A stretch of 64,000 nucleotides of DNA from CAVSSX01 sp963730735 (GCA_963730735.1 CAVSSX010000012.1:124001-188000), one strand, 5' to 3'; shown: positions 34,328-43,156, numbered from the stretch's first letter. Notes: generated by a model not told the origin, from the letters alone. Numbers and translations: made by a program.

Positions 34328-35401
34328 GTGGGGGAACCGGCCGTCGACCCTGCCGTCACCGTGCTGCCGGCCGCCGAGCTGCTCCGCCGGGCCGGTGGCG
34401 GACTGGACCCCGAGGCTTTGGTGGCCGACCGCGCCCTGCCCATGGTGGCCGTGGCGGTGGACGCCGATCCGGCCCTCGGGCCCTTGGCCGAGCTGGCCCG
34501 CACGTTGCCCTGCGTGACCGTCGGCGTGGCCACCGGCCCCCTCCCGGCGGACCCACCCGATCTCGATGTCCTCCTCACCGCCGAGCGGGCCGCCGGGCGG
34601 CCCTGGGTCACGGTGGCCGCCCTCGGCGAAGCGCTCAACGGACTGTCGGCGGCCGTCCGCCGGTCACCGCTGGCGGCGGTGGCCCTGGTCCAGCTGCTGC
34701 GCTTCTCGCCCCGGCTCTCGGTGGCCGACGCCCTGGTCGCCGAGTCCTTCGTCTACTCCATGCTCCAGTCGAGCCCCCGTCACGTGGCCTGGCTCGACGC
34801 CCGGTCGTCCACCCGCCGCCCGGCGGAGACCCACGCCGTGCGGGTCGAGCGTCGGGGCTCCGTCCTCTCGGTCACCCTCGACCGGCCGGCCGTCCGCAAC
34901 GCGTACAGCGCCCGGATGCGCGACGAGTTGGTGGCCGCGCTCCAGGTGGCGGCGGCCGACCCGACGGTCGATCGGGTCGAACTGGGCGGGGCCGGCCCGG
35001 CATTCTGCAGCGGCGGCGACCTGGACGAGTTCGGGACGACCCCCAACTCGGCCGAGGCCCACGCCGTCCGGGTGACCCGCAGCGCCGGGTGGTGGCTCGA
35101 CCGGCTCTCGGCCCGGGTCACGGTGACGGTCCACGGGGCCTGTGTCGGCGCCGGTGTGGAGCTGCCGGCATTCGCCGGCCACGTCGAGGCCGAGCCCGAC
35201 GCCCGGTTCTCCCTGCCTGAAGTGGCCATGGGCCTGGTGCCCGGGGCGGGCGGGACGGCCAGCATCCCCCGACGGATCGGGCGGCGGCGCACGGCCTACC
35301 TGGCCCTCACCGGTCGGGCGCTCGACGCGCCGACGGCCCTCGAGTGGGGCCTGGTCGACCGGCTGGTCGAGGCCGGGGCTGAGCCGGCGACGCGGGACTA
35401 G
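34328..35401 (+). CDS. Enoyl-CoA hydratase/isomerase family protein with N-terminal extension
   Basis: A 357-residue crotonase-fold protein. The catalytic domain begins near residue 170: VERRGSVLSVTLDRPAVRNA, GAGPAFCSGGDLDEFG (oxyanion hole), VTVHGACVGAGVELPAFA, and FSLPEVAMGLVPGAGGTASI with the glutamate used by hydratases. The first 165 residues are extra: they look like a worn half of a similar fold (LVTVAALGE-type strands, LVAESFVYSMLQ). Expected chemistry is hydration or isomerisation of an enoyl-CoA. It would share substrates with the divergent CoA-transferase. Start GTG 34328 is set by the -10 box six bases upstream. Confidence 0.85.
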   Translation: MGEPAVDPAVTVLPAAELLRRAGGGLDPEALVADRALPMVAVAVDADPALGPLAELARTLPCVTVGVATGPLPADPPDLDVLLTAERAAGRPWVTVAALGEALNGLSAAVRRSPLAAVALVQLLRFSPRLSVADALVAESFVYSMLQSSPRHVAWLDARSSTRRPAETHAVRVERRGSVLSVTLDRPAVRNAYSARMRDELVAALQVAAADPTVDRVELGGAGPAFCSGGDLDEFGTTPNSAEAHAVRVTRSAGWWLDRLSARVTVTVHGACVGAGVELPAFAGHVEAEPDARFSLPEVAMGLVPGAGGTASIPRRIGRRRTAYLALTGRALDAPTALEWGLVDRLVEAGAEPATRD

Positions 35402-35404
35402 ATT
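35399..35404 (+). promoter_or_regulatory. Putative -10 box TAGATT overlapping a stop codon
   Basis: TAGATT ends seven bases before GTG 35412, and its TAG is the stop codon of the preceding gene. This would allow separate leaderless transcription of the nitronate monooxygenase-like gene. Confidence 0.35.
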
Positions 35405-35411
35405 CGCCGCG

Positions 35412-36452
35412 GTGCCGCGCCCGACCGCCACCGATGCCCTCCTCGGGCACCCGGTCCGTTGGCCCATCGTCGGCGCGCCGATGGCCGGCGGGCCGTCGAA
35501 CCCGCGCCTCGTGGCGGCGGTGGCCGAGGGCGGTGGCCTCGGGTTCCTGGCCGCCGGCTACCTCGACGCCGGGGCCATGATGGACGAGGTGGCGGCCGTC
35601 CGGCGCTCGAGCGATGCCCCTTTCGGGGTGAACGTCTTCGTGCCCCAGGATCCCCAGGTCGACGAGGTCGCCGTCGCCGCCTACCTCGAGGAGCTCCGCC
35701 CCGAGGCGGCGGCGGCCGGCGTGACCCTGGACCCGACCTACGACGACGGCGACTGGGCGGCGAAGCTCGACCGGCTGGCCGGCGACCCGGTGCCCCTCGT
35801 GAGCTTCACCTTCGGGTGCCCGACGGCCGACGTCCTCGAACGGCTGCGCCGGGCCGGCTCGACCGTGGTGGTCACCGTGACCACGCCCGAGGAGGCGGCC
35901 ACGGCCGAGGCCCGGGGGGCCGACGCCGTGTGCGCCCAGGGGATCGAGGCCGGGGGCCACCAGGGCAGCTTCGACGACGCCGAGCCCACCACCCCCCGGG
36001 GCACGCTCCAGCTGGTGGCCGCCGTCCACCGGCAGGTGGGGATCCCGGTGGTGGCCGCCGGTGGCCTGATGACCGGCGCCCAGGCATCGGCGGCGCTGGC
36101 CGCCGGGGCGGTCGGGATCCAGCTGGGGACGGCGCTGCTGCGGTCCCCCGAGTCCGGCGCCCCGGCGTTCCACAAGCAGGCCCTGGTCGACCGGGCCTTC
36201 GCCGCCACCGCCCTCACCCGGGCCTTCACCGGACGGCGGGCCCGGGGACTGGTCAACGACTTCATGCGGGCCCACCCCGATGCCCCGAGCGCCTACCCGG
36301 CCATCAACAACGCCACCCGTGATCTGCGACGCCAGGCGGTGGCCCGGGGCGACGCCCACGGGACGAACCTGTGGGCCGGTGAAGGGTACGCCGCGGCCCA
36401 GGCGCAACCGGCGGCCCGTATCGTCGAGGGCATCGGCCGGGCCCTCGACTAG
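35412..36452 (+). CDS. Nitronate monooxygenase/2-nitropropane dioxygenase-like flavoprotein
   Basis: A 346-residue FMN TIM-barrel protein. WPIVGAPMAGGPSNPRLVAA opens the barrel; FGVNVFVPQ, FTFGCPTADVLERLRRAGST, AVCAQGIEAGGHQGSFDD (catalytic-histidine region) and PVVAAGGLMTGAQASAALAA with GAVGIQLGTALLRSPES form the flavin phosphate site. Members oxidise nitronates or act on enoyl-type compounds in polyketide and lipid pathways. It follows the enoyl-CoA hydratase by 10 bases and converges on an acyl-CoA ligase. Which substrate it uses here is unknown. Confidence 0.9.
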   Translation: MPRPTATDALLGHPVRWPIVGAPMAGGPSNPRLVAAVAEGGGLGFLAAGYLDAGAMMDEVAAVRRSSDAPFGVNVFVPQDPQVDEVAVAAYLEELRPEAAAAGVTLDPTYDDGDWAAKLDRLAGDPVPLVSFTFGCPTADVLERLRRAGSTVVVTVTTPEEAATAEARGADAVCAQGIEAGGHQGSFDDAEPTTPRGTLQLVAAVHRQVGIPVVAAGGLMTGAQASAALAAGAVGIQLGTALLRSPESGAPAFHKQALVDRAFAATALTRAFTGRRARGLVNDFMRAHPDAPSAYPAINNATRDLRRQAVARGDAHGTNLWAGEGYAAAQAQPAARIVEGIGRALD

Positions 36453-36489
36453 TCGAGCGGCGCGGTCGGCTCGTCGTCCGCCACGCGGC

Positions 36490-38040
36490 TCAGTACCGCT
36501 CGCCGACCAGGTCGGGGTGCTCCGCCAGCCACGTGCGCAGCTCCTGCTTCACGATCTTGCCGGTCGAGTTCTTCGGCAGCTCGTCCACCCGCACCACGTG
36601 GCGGGGCGCCTTGAACCCGGCCAGGCGCAGCCGGACCCGGCGGATCAACTCCCCGGCGGCGAGGTCGGTGCCCGGTCGGAGCACGACCACGGCGCACACG
36701 TTCTCGCCCCAGTGCGGGTCCGAGACGGCGACCACCGCCACCTCGCGGACCTCCGGGCAGCTCCGCAGGATCTCCTCTTCCACCTCGCGCGACGAGACGT
36801 TCTCGGCGCCGGTGACGATCACGTCCTTCTTCCGGTCGACCACCGAGAGCAACCCTTCGGTGTCGAACACACCGACGTCGCCGGTGTGGAACCAGCCCCC
36901 GGTGAAGGCCTGGGCCGTCGTCGCCTCGTCCCGCCAGTACCCGACGGTGACCTGATCGCCCCGCACCACGATCTCGCCCCGTTCGCCGACCGGCACCTCG
37001 TGGTCGTCGTCGTCGACCACCCGGATCTCGACGTTCGGGGCCGGCCGACCGCACGTGGTGAGGAGTGCCTCGTCGCCGGCCAGGGCCCGGTGGTGTTCCT
37101 CGATGCCCAAGAAGGTGGCGTTGCCGGCGAGCTCGGTCATGCCGTAGCCCTGGGTGAAGTCGATCCTCAGGTCGTCGAAGGCCCGGCGCAGGAGGGTGGG
37201 CGGCATGGGGGCGGCCCCGTAGGCCAGGGCCCGCCACGTGGCCAGCTGGGACCGTTCGTCGGGGTGCTCGTCGAGATGGTCGAGCAAGCTCGAGAGCATG
37301 GTGGCCGGCATGGTGGCGTGGGTCACCCGGTGCCGACCGACCAGGGCCACGAACTCTCCCGGCGTGTACCGGTCGATCAGGACCACCGGCCGGCCGCCGG
37401 CCAGGATGCGCAGCACGTTGTAGCCCGACACGTGGCAGAGCGGGAACGGGTAGAGGAAGACGTCGTCGGCACCGATCGGACGACCCCACTCGCTGGCCAG
37501 GAGGGAGGCGGCGAAGTTGCGGTGGGTCAGCGTCGCCCCCTTGGGCGAACCGGTGGTCCCGCTGGTGTAGATCAACCAGGCCGGCGCCACCTCCTCGGGC
37601 GGTGTCGGCCCGTCCCCGTCGCCGGGCCCCTCGTCGAGCAGGGCGTCCCACTGCTCGAGATCGAGCACCGTGGTGACCTCGGGGAACTCGGCGGCCAGGG
37701 GCCGCAGCTTGTCGAGCTCGGCCGCCGGGCCGACCAGCACCGTGGCCCCCGATCGCCGCAGGATGGCCGCCAGCTCGGCCGGGGCCAGGCGATGGTTGAG
37801 GAACACCAGCACCCGGCCGGCCCGTGGCACGCCGTAGTAGGCCTCGACCCAGCTCGGGTGGTTCTCCCCGACCATGGCCACCCCGCCCCCGGGGGCGGTC
37901 ATCGAGGCCACTGCCCCGGCCGCCGCCTCGGCCCGGCGCGACAGCTGACCGAACGTCAGGACCTGGTCGGCGAAGTAGAGGGCCGGGCGCTCGGGATCGG
38001 TGGCGGCGACCCGGTCGATGGCCTCGTGCAGCAGCGCCAT
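36490..38040 (-). CDS. Acyl-CoA synthetase (AMP-forming), fatty-acid--CoA ligase type
   Basis: A 516-residue ANL-superfamily ligase that makes acyl-CoA from an acid, ATP and CoA. WLIYTSGTTGSPKGATLTH is the P-loop motif, RIDFTQGYGMTELAGNATF the A5 motif, GELVVRG-like GEIVVRGDQVTVGYW and TGDVGVFDTEGLLSVVDRKK the hinge, and NSTGKIVKQELR the C-terminal catalytic lysine. Its start is five bases after the stop of the LLM gene, the last step of a four-gene operon (SDR, SDR, LLM, ligase). ATG 38040 opens the conserved ALLHEAIDRVAATDPERPAL. The acid is unknown. Confidence 0.93.
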   Translation of the reverse strand: MALLHEAIDRVAATDPERPALYFADQVLTFGQLSRRAEAAAGAVASMTAPGGGVAMVGENHPSWVEAYYGVPRAGRVLVFLNHRLAPAELAAILRRSGATVLVGPAAELDKLRPLAAEFPEVTTVLDLEQWDALLDEGPGDGDGPTPPEEVAPAWLIYTSGTTGSPKGATLTHRNFAASLLASEWGRPIGADDVFLYPFPLCHVSGYNVLRILAGGRPVVLIDRYTPGEFVALVGRHRVTHATMPATMLSSLLDHLDEHPDERSQLATWRALAYGAAPMPPTLLRRAFDDLRIDFTQGYGMTELAGNATFLGIEEHHRALAGDEALLTTCGRPAPNVEIRVVDDDDHEVPVGERGEIVVRGDQVTVGYWRDEATTAQAFTGGWFHTGDVGVFDTEGLLSVVDRKKDVIVTGAENVSSREVEEEILRSCPEVREVAVVAVSDPHWGENVCAVVVLRPGTDLAAGELIRRVRLRLAGFKAPRHVVRVDELPKNSTGKIVKQELRTWLAEHPDLVGERY

Positions 38041-38045
38041 CGCGT

Positions 38046-39005
38046 CTACGCAGCGACCGGAGGGGCCCACCGCTGTCGGAGGAGGGGCAGGACCTCGCCG
38101 GTGAGTCGGGCGATCTGGTCACGGACCTCGGCCCCGGTGATCCCGGGCAGGTGGACCCGTAGGTTCAGGGCATCGGCCCCGATGGCCTCGCACGTGGCCT
38201 GGAGCCGTTCGGCCATCTCGAGGGGGTCGGTGGTGGACACGGTCTGGTCGTCGGCGAACGGTCGGTTGCCGCTCGAGTAGCTCTGGTAGACGGCCCGCTG
38301 CTGCTCGACCAGCTCGGCCTTGGGCTCGCCGATCCACACTCGGCGGATGAGCACCTTGGAGCCGGTGCCCCCGGCCTCGTCGTACGCCTGGCAGAACGAG
38401 GTCAAGCGTTCGACCGTCGACATGCCCTCGGTGAGGATGCCGGCCCCGCACCGCGCCGCCCGGCGGGCGGCGGTCGTCGACGCGGCGGCCGACACCACCG
38501 GCACCGGCGACTCGGCGCACCGCTGGAAGGCCCGGTCACCATCGAGCCCCCGCAGGTCCTTGCCCCGCAGCATGTCGACGATACGGGGCAGCTCGGCCTT
38601 GAACATCGGCACCGCCTCGGCCAGCGGGACGTCCATGGCCTCGAAGTCGAGCGGCAGGGCGCCGGCGGCCACCCCGAGACCCACCCGGCCGGGGTGGCGC
38701 ACGTCCAGCCAGGCGACCTCCTCGGCCACCTGGGCCGTCGGGCGCAGCGGCAGCAGCATCGGGCAGGCCGCCGCCCACCCGGTCTCGTTCTCCTCGAGGA
38801 TGAACGAGGTCATCTGCATCGGGTTCGGCAGGTATCCGGCGAAGCCACCGTGGTGCTCGCTGGTCATGATGCCGTCGAAGCCGCCGGAGAGACCGGCCCG
38901 GGCCTGGTCGAGCAGTTCGCGCAGCACGCCGGCGGCGTCCAGCTCGTTGTGTGGGTAGAGCCGCAGCGAGATGGAGCCGGCGGCGAAGGGTGCGGTGGTC
39001 GACAT
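38046..39005 (-). CDS. LLM class flavin-dependent oxidoreductase
   Basis: A 319-residue luciferase-like monooxygenase/F420-reductase fold protein. SISLRLYPHNELDAAG, FDGIMTSEHHGGFAGYLPNP and MTSFILEENETGWAAACPML form the start of the barrel; DVRHPGRVGLGVAAGALPLD the cofactor phosphate site. Such proteins use FMN or F420 to oxidise or reduce alcohols, aldehydes or enoyl compounds. It sits between an SDR (three bases away) and an acyl-CoA ligase (five bases away), so it is co-translated with them and likely works on the same small molecule. Which cofactor is used cannot be told from this. Confidence 0.88.
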   Translation of the reverse strand: MSTTAPFAAGSISLRLYPHNELDAAGVLRELLDQARAGLSGGFDGIMTSEHHGGFAGYLPNPMQMTSFILEENETGWAAACPMLLPLRPTAQVAEEVAWLDVRHPGRVGLGVAAGALPLDFEAMDVPLAEAVPMFKAELPRIVDMLRGKDLRGLDGDRAFQRCAESPVPVVSAAASTTAARRAARCGAGILTEGMSTVERLTSFCQAYDEAGGTGSKVLIRRVWIGEPKAELVEQQRAVYQSYSSGNRPFADDQTVSTTDPLEMAERLQATCEAIGADALNLRVHLPGITGAEVRDQIARLTGEVLPLLRQRWAPPVAA

Positions 39006-39008
39006 GCG

Positions 39009-39827
39009 CTACTCGAATCTCGCCCGGACGGCGGGGTTGGTGACGAAGACCGGCAGACTGTCGCCGCCGGCGCCGAAGGTCATGCCTCCGTCGGCGGTCA
39101 CGGTCTGACCGGTGATGTAGGAGGAGAGGTCGGACAACAAGAAGAGGGCGGCGTTGGCGATGTCCTCGGGGTCGCCCCGCCGGCGGAGCGGGATCCCCTG
39201 CACCGCCTCGGGCAGGTCGCGCTGGCCGGCCCGGGGCGTCTTGATGGTCCCGGGGGCCACCAGATTGACCCGGATCCCGTAGGGGCCCCACTCGAGCGCC
39301 ATGGTCCGGCTGAACGACTCCAGACCGGCCTTGGACGCCCCGTACGCCGCCAGGAGCGGTGCGCCGCGGGCGGCGACCGACGAGATGTTCACGATGGTGC
39401 CGGTCTGCCCGGCGTCGATGAGCGACCGGGCGACGTCGCGACACGTGGCCACGGCGTAGCGCAGGTTCCGGGCCACGATCCGGTCGAAGGCGTCGAGGTC
39501 GTAGTCCGCCGTCCGCCACCAGTCGTCGGGTAGGGCGCCGCCGACCACGTTCACCAGGTGCCGGACCGGGCCCAGCTCGGTCGCCACCCGGCGCACCGCC
39601 GCCGACAGGGCCTCGTCGTCGGTCACGTCGGCCACCACCCCGAGACCCCGACGCCCGAGCGCCGTCACCCGGGACTCGGTGTCTTGCGCATGCTCGTCCA
39701 CGTAGGTCACCACACCCACGTCGGCGCCGGCCTCGGCCAGGGCGACGGCCATCGCCGTGCCGATACCGCCACCACCGCCGCCCACGACCAGCGCCGTGCG
39801 CCCGGAGAGATCGATCGTCACCGCCAC
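39009..39827 (-). CDS. SDR family oxidoreductase with a six-glycine nucleotide loop
   Basis: A 272-residue SDR. The cofactor loop reads VVGGGGGGIGTAMAVALAEA: the usual T-G-x-x-x-G-I-G has lost its threonine and become an unbroken run of glycines. The rest is standard: NISSVAARGAPL with the catalytic serine, YGASKAGLESFSRTMALEWG with the YxxxK pair, DPEDIANAALFLLSDLSSYI and TADGGMTFG. The flexible loop may loosen NADP preference. GTG 39827 follows GAGGG. It is the second gene of the four-gene operon. Confidence 0.9.
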   Translation of the reverse strand: MAVTIDLSGRTALVVGGGGGGIGTAMAVALAEAGADVGVVTYVDEHAQDTESRVTALGRRGLGVVADVTDDEALSAAVRRVATELGPVRHLVNVVGGALPDDWWRTADYDLDAFDRIVARNLRYAVATCRDVARSLIDAGQTGTIVNISSVAARGAPLLAAYGASKAGLESFSRTMALEWGPYGIRVNLVAPGTIKTPRAGQRDLPEAVQGIPLRRRGDPEDIANAALFLLSDLSSYITGQTVTADGGMTFGAGGDSLPVFVTNPAVRARFE

Positions 39828-39837
39828 GGGACGGCCC

Positions 39838-40698
39838 TCACTTCTCGGTGCGTCCGCCGACCGACGGGGCCCCGCCGGGCTGGCCGATGGCCGAAGGACT
39901 GAAGGGCGACCACGAGCCGGTCGACACGTGGTTGCCGGCGTCGACGTCGATCAACACGCCGGTGATCGACCCGGCCTCCTCGGAGAGCAGGAAGGCCACG
40001 GCGGCGGCGATGTCCTCGGCCTCGGTGAGCCGTCCGAGGAGCAGGTTGTGCCCGGCCCCGGCCCCGCCGTCGGACTCCCACATCGGGCGGGTGGCGTTGG
40101 TCCGGGTGAGACCGGGGGCCACGGCGTTCACCCGGATGCCCCGGCCGCCGAGATCGTTGGCCAGGGTCCGGGTCAAGGCGTTGAGCGAGGACTTGGCGGC
40201 CGAGTAGGCGGCCATGGACGGCGTGGTCTTCTTGGGCGAGCCGCTCGAGATGTTGACGATGGCCCCGCCGCCGCCCTCGCCCAGGCCCCGGGCCACGGCC
40301 TCTTGGATGAGGGCCAGCGCCGGCCAGGTGTTGATGGCCACGGTGGCCAGGAAGTCGTCACGGCTGATGTCGAGGGCCGAGCCCTGGAAGCTCGCTCCGC
40401 CCACGGCGTTGCACAGGAGGTCCAGGTGGCCGAACTGCTCGAGCGCCGTATCGACCAGCAGGCCGGGCACGACCGGGTCGTCGGCCGAGCCGGCCACGGC
40501 GATGACCGAGAGGCCCTCCCCCACCAGCTCGCGCTCGGTGGCCCGCAAGCGCTCCTCGCTCCGGGCGTTCATCACCACCGAGGCGCCTTCGAGGGCCAGC
40601 CGGCGGACGGTGGCCGTGCCGATGCCCGGGTTCGTCGAGGCGCCGGTGACGATGGCCACCTTGCCCTCGAATCGCCGACCGAACGTGCGCTCGTCCAT
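39838..40698 (-). CDS. SDR family oxidoreductase
   Basis: A 286-residue SDR, the first gene of the minus-strand operon. VAIVTGASTNPGIGTATVRRL has a slightly lengthened cofactor loop (TGASTNPGIG), NAVGGASFQGS stands for NNAG, and NISSGSPKKTTPSMAAYSAAKSS holds the catalytic serine, tyrosine and lysine. TEAEDIAAAVAFLLSEEAGS and GVLIDVDAGNHV end the fold, followed by a serine/proline tail. ATG 40698 (MDERTFGRRFEGK) is chosen because homologous SDRs start here. Having two SDRs, an LLM enzyme and a ligase in one operon suggests stepwise oxidation of an alcohol to an acid and then CoA activation. Confidence 0.9.
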   Translation of the reverse strand: MDERTFGRRFEGKVAIVTGASTNPGIGTATVRRLALEGASVVMNARSEERLRATERELVGEGLSVIAVAGSADDPVVPGLLVDTALEQFGHLDLLCNAVGGASFQGSALDISRDDFLATVAINTWPALALIQEAVARGLGEGGGGAIVNISSGSPKKTTPSMAAYSAAKSSLNALTRTLANDLGGRGIRVNAVAPGLTRTNATRPMWESDGGAGAGHNLLLGRLTEAEDIAAAVAFLLSEEAGSITGVLIDVDAGNHVSTGSWSPFSPSAIGQPGGAPSVGGRTEK

Positions 40699-40849
40699 TG
40701 TCTCCCCCAGGGGTCTCCGGCGCGTCCGCGGCGCCGGAGTGAACCTAGGCGCGAACCCCCGTCCGGTGGAAACGGCGTCACGCCGACCAGCGCCGTCGGC
40801 CGCAGACGAGGCCCGAGGTCTACGATCGGGAGGTCCGAAGGGGGGCGAC

Positions 40850-42502
40850 ATGATCATCGAGACGCCGAAGGTCTGGGACGAGGTGGCCGACGTGCTGGTC
40901 ATCGGCTCGGGGGGGGCGGCCCTGACCGCCGCCACCCTGGCCGCCGACGGTGGGGCGTCGGTGCTGATCGTGGAGAAGGCCGAGATGATCGGCGGGACCA
41001 CGGCGGTGTCGGGCGGCGTCATGTGGATTCCCGGCAACAGCCACATGCGCGACGCCGGCCTGGAGGACAACGAGGCCGACGCCCTGGCCTACGTCCAGCA
41101 CCTGGCTCTCGGCATCGAGCACGACCCCGAGCTGCTGGAGGTGTTCGTGCGCACCGGGCCCGAGGCCCTCGAGTACCTCGAGTCGAAGACCCCGGTCGCC
41201 CTCACCTCGCTGACGCTGTTCCCCGACTACTACTACCCCTACGACATCCCGGGGAAGCGACCGGGCGGCCGCTCGGTCGAGCCGGTCCCCTACGCCTTCG
41301 GCCGCGAGCTGCCGGAGTGGCGGGACCGCCTGGTCAGCCGGGGGACGCTCATGTCGCTCGGGTCCTACACGACCCTGGCCGAGGACCTGTTCGGTTCGGG
41401 CGACGAGGAGTTCGAGGCCGAGCTGGCCCGCCGCGAGGCCGAGGACGTCCGGCCCAAGGGGGCGGCCCTCATCGGCATGCTCTGGAAGGGGCTGCTCGAC
41501 CGGGCGGCGACCATCCGGCTCGGCACCCGGGCCCGGGAGCTGGTCGTGGTGGACGGACGGGTGATCGGCGTGGCGGCCGAGCACGACGGGCAGGTGCTGC
41601 ACTTCGGGGCCCGCAAGGGGGTCGTGCTGGCCTGCGGCGGCTTCGAGTGGAACCGCCAGATGGTCAGGGACCTCCTCGGCTACGAGGTGCACCCGCTGTC
41701 GCCCCCCAACAACGTGGGCGACGGCCTGGTCATGGCGGCCGAGGCCGGGGCGGCGCTGGCCAACCTCTCGTCCTACTGGGGCACCCCGGCCATGTTCGAT
41801 CCCGGCATCGTCGAGGACGGCGAACCCGTGCCCCAGTTCGAGGGCGGGCGGGGCATGCCCGGCTCGATCGTCGTCAACGGACGGGGCCAGCGCTTCGCCA
41901 ACGAGGCCGTGCCCTACAACGACTTCCCCAAGGCCTTCGGGGTGTTCGACGCCTCGCGGTTCGAGCGGCCCAACGAAGGCCCGGCCTGGCTGGTCTTCGA
42001 CGCCGAGGCCCAGGCGTCGACGCAGATCCTGTCGATGGTCCCGGGCCAGCCGGTGCCCGAGTGGGTGCACCAGTCCGACACCATCACCGGCCTGGCCGAG
42101 CAGATCGGCGTGGACCCCTCGGCCCTCGAGGCCACCGTCGAGCGGTACAACTCGTTCGCCGCCGACGGCGTCGACCCGGACTTCGACCGGCACCGCTTCG
42201 CCATCATGATGGCAGCACCGTTGCGGCCCGTGTCGGGTGGCCCGTACTACGCGGTGGCCATGTACCCGGGCATGCTCGGGACCAACGGCGGTCCCCGGGT
42301 CAATGCCGACGCCCAGGTCCTGGCGCTCGACGGCTCCCCGATCACCGGCCTCTACGCCGCCGGTAACACGGCGGCCAACGCCTTCGGCTGGGCCTACCCC
42401 TCGGGTGGGGCCACCATCGCCCACGGGGTGGTGTTCGGCTACCTGGCCGGCCGGCACGTGGCGGCACAAGACCCCGACTCCAACTTCGATCAGACCACCT
42501 AG
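40850..42502 (+). CDS. FAD-binding dehydrogenase, fumarate reductase/3-ketosteroid dehydrogenase type
   Basis: A 550-residue flavoprotein. VLVIGSGGAALTAATLAADG binds FAD; VEKAEMIGGTTAVSGGVMWIPG is the family signature of the fumarate reductase/KstD group; ACGGFEWNRQMVRDL, GRGQRFANEAVPYNDFPKAF and GLYAAGNTAANAFGWAYPSG GATIAHG give the substrate and C-terminal FAD sites. It resembles the ketosteroid-dehydrogenase-like branch used on steroids and terpenoids. TACGAT about 25 bases upstream may be the -10 box, and GGGGGG is the RBS before ATG 40850. It is divergent from the SDR operon. Confidence 0.88.
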   Translation: MIIETPKVWDEVADVLVIGSGGAALTAATLAADGGASVLIVEKAEMIGGTTAVSGGVMWIPGNSHMRDAGLEDNEADALAYVQHLALGIEHDPELLEVFVRTGPEALEYLESKTPVALTSLTLFPDYYYPYDIPGKRPGGRSVEPVPYAFGRELPEWRDRLVSRGTLMSLGSYTTLAEDLFGSGDEEFEAELARREAEDVRPKGAALIGMLWKGLLDRAATIRLGTRARELVVVDGRVIGVAAEHDGQVLHFGARKGVVLACGGFEWNRQMVRDLLGYEVHPLSPPNNVGDGLVMAAEAGAALANLSSYWGTPAMFDPGIVEDGEPVPQFEGGRGMPGSIVVNGRGQRFANEAVPYNDFPKAFGVFDASRFERPNEGPAWLVFDAEAQASTQILSMVPGQPVPEWVHQSDTITGLAEQIGVDPSALEATVERYNSFAADGVDPDFDRHRFAIMMAAPLRPVSGGPYYAVAMYPGMLGTNGGPRVNADAQVLALDGSPITGLYAAGNTAANAFGWAYPSGGATIAHGVVFGYLAGRHVAAQDPDSNFDQTT

Positions 42503-42534
42503 GACGCCCCAGCGGGAGGGCGCCCTGGGGCGTC
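42503..42534. terminator. Bidirectional hairpin between convergent genes
   Basis: GACGCCCCAG (42503-42512) pairs perfectly with CTGGGGCGTC (42525-42534) around a 12-base loop that can itself pair (GGGCGCCC). It begins directly after the flavoprotein stop and precedes the convergent tetR end. Confidence 0.5.
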
Positions 42535-42571
42535 GGTCGCCACTAGGCGTCGGTCTCCACTAGGCGTCAGT
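42529..42571. repeat. 17-bp tandem repeat, 2.5 copies, at the tetR 3' end
   Basis: GGCGTCGGTCGCCACTA (42529-42545) is followed by a copy with one change (42546-42562) and a partial third copy. The second copy contains the tetR stop codon and the first duplicates it, so it looks like slippage that copied the gene's end. Confidence 0.65.
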
Positions 42572-43150
42572 GGGGACGGCGTTGTCGGCGGGCACCGCGT
42601 GGTCGATGAGAACCGCTGCGATCGCGGCGGCGGTGGCCAGGGTGTCGGTGTTGAGCACCCGGCTGCGGGCCGAGGCGCCGTCCAGGAGCAGGGCCAGCTG
42701 TTCACCGAGCTGTTCGGGGTTGGTGGCGCCAGCCTGGCGGGCGGCTTCGGTGAGCCGGGCGGCGAAGGCCAACTTGTAGTGGCGAGCGTTCACGCGTGCC
42801 GGGTGGTCGGGGTCGGCGAGTTCGACGGCCGCCGCGATGAACGGGCACAAGGGCGCGTGGACGTCGAAGGCGGCGAGGAGTTGTTGGCGAGGCGTGAGGT
42901 CGGCCCGGTCGAACACGTCCGGCAGGACGTCGGGATCGAACTGGCGTAGGTACTCGGCGATCAGCTCGTCCTTGCCCGCGAAGTGCTGGTACGCGGTCCG
43001 CTTGGACACGTGGGCCACCGCACAGAGTTCGTCCATGCCGGTGTTGTTGATGCCCTGCGTGCGGAACAGCTGTTGCGACGCGCCGAGGATGCGCTCTCGT
43101 GCACCCCTCCCCCGCCGCAGGCCCTGCGGTCCCTTGTCCAGCTCCGGCAT
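42560..43150 (-). CDS. TetR family transcriptional regulator
   Basis: A 196-residue repressor. The helix-turn-helix is RERILGASQQLFRTQGINNT then MDELCAVAHVSKRTAYQHFAGKDELI, a textbook TetR_N domain. The C-terminal ligand domain (ADLTPRQQLLAAFDVHAPLC) is of the common type that binds hydrophobic molecules. It is divergent from an SDR gene with two candidate operators between them; TACGCT six bases before ATG 43150 is the likely -10 box and lies inside a dyad, so autorepression is likely. A lower GC content here than in neighbours hints at a different history (inference). Confidence 0.92.
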   Translation of the reverse strand: MPELDKGPQGLRRGRGARERILGASQQLFRTQGINNTGMDELCAVAHVSKRTAYQHFAGKDELIAEYLRQFDPDVLPDVFDRADLTPRQQLLAAFDVHAPLCPFIAAAVELADPDHPARVNARHYKLAFAARLTEAARQAGATNPEQLGEQLALLLDGASARSRVLNTDTLATAAAIAAVLIDHAVPADNAVPTDA

Positions 43151-43156
43151 ACGCCC

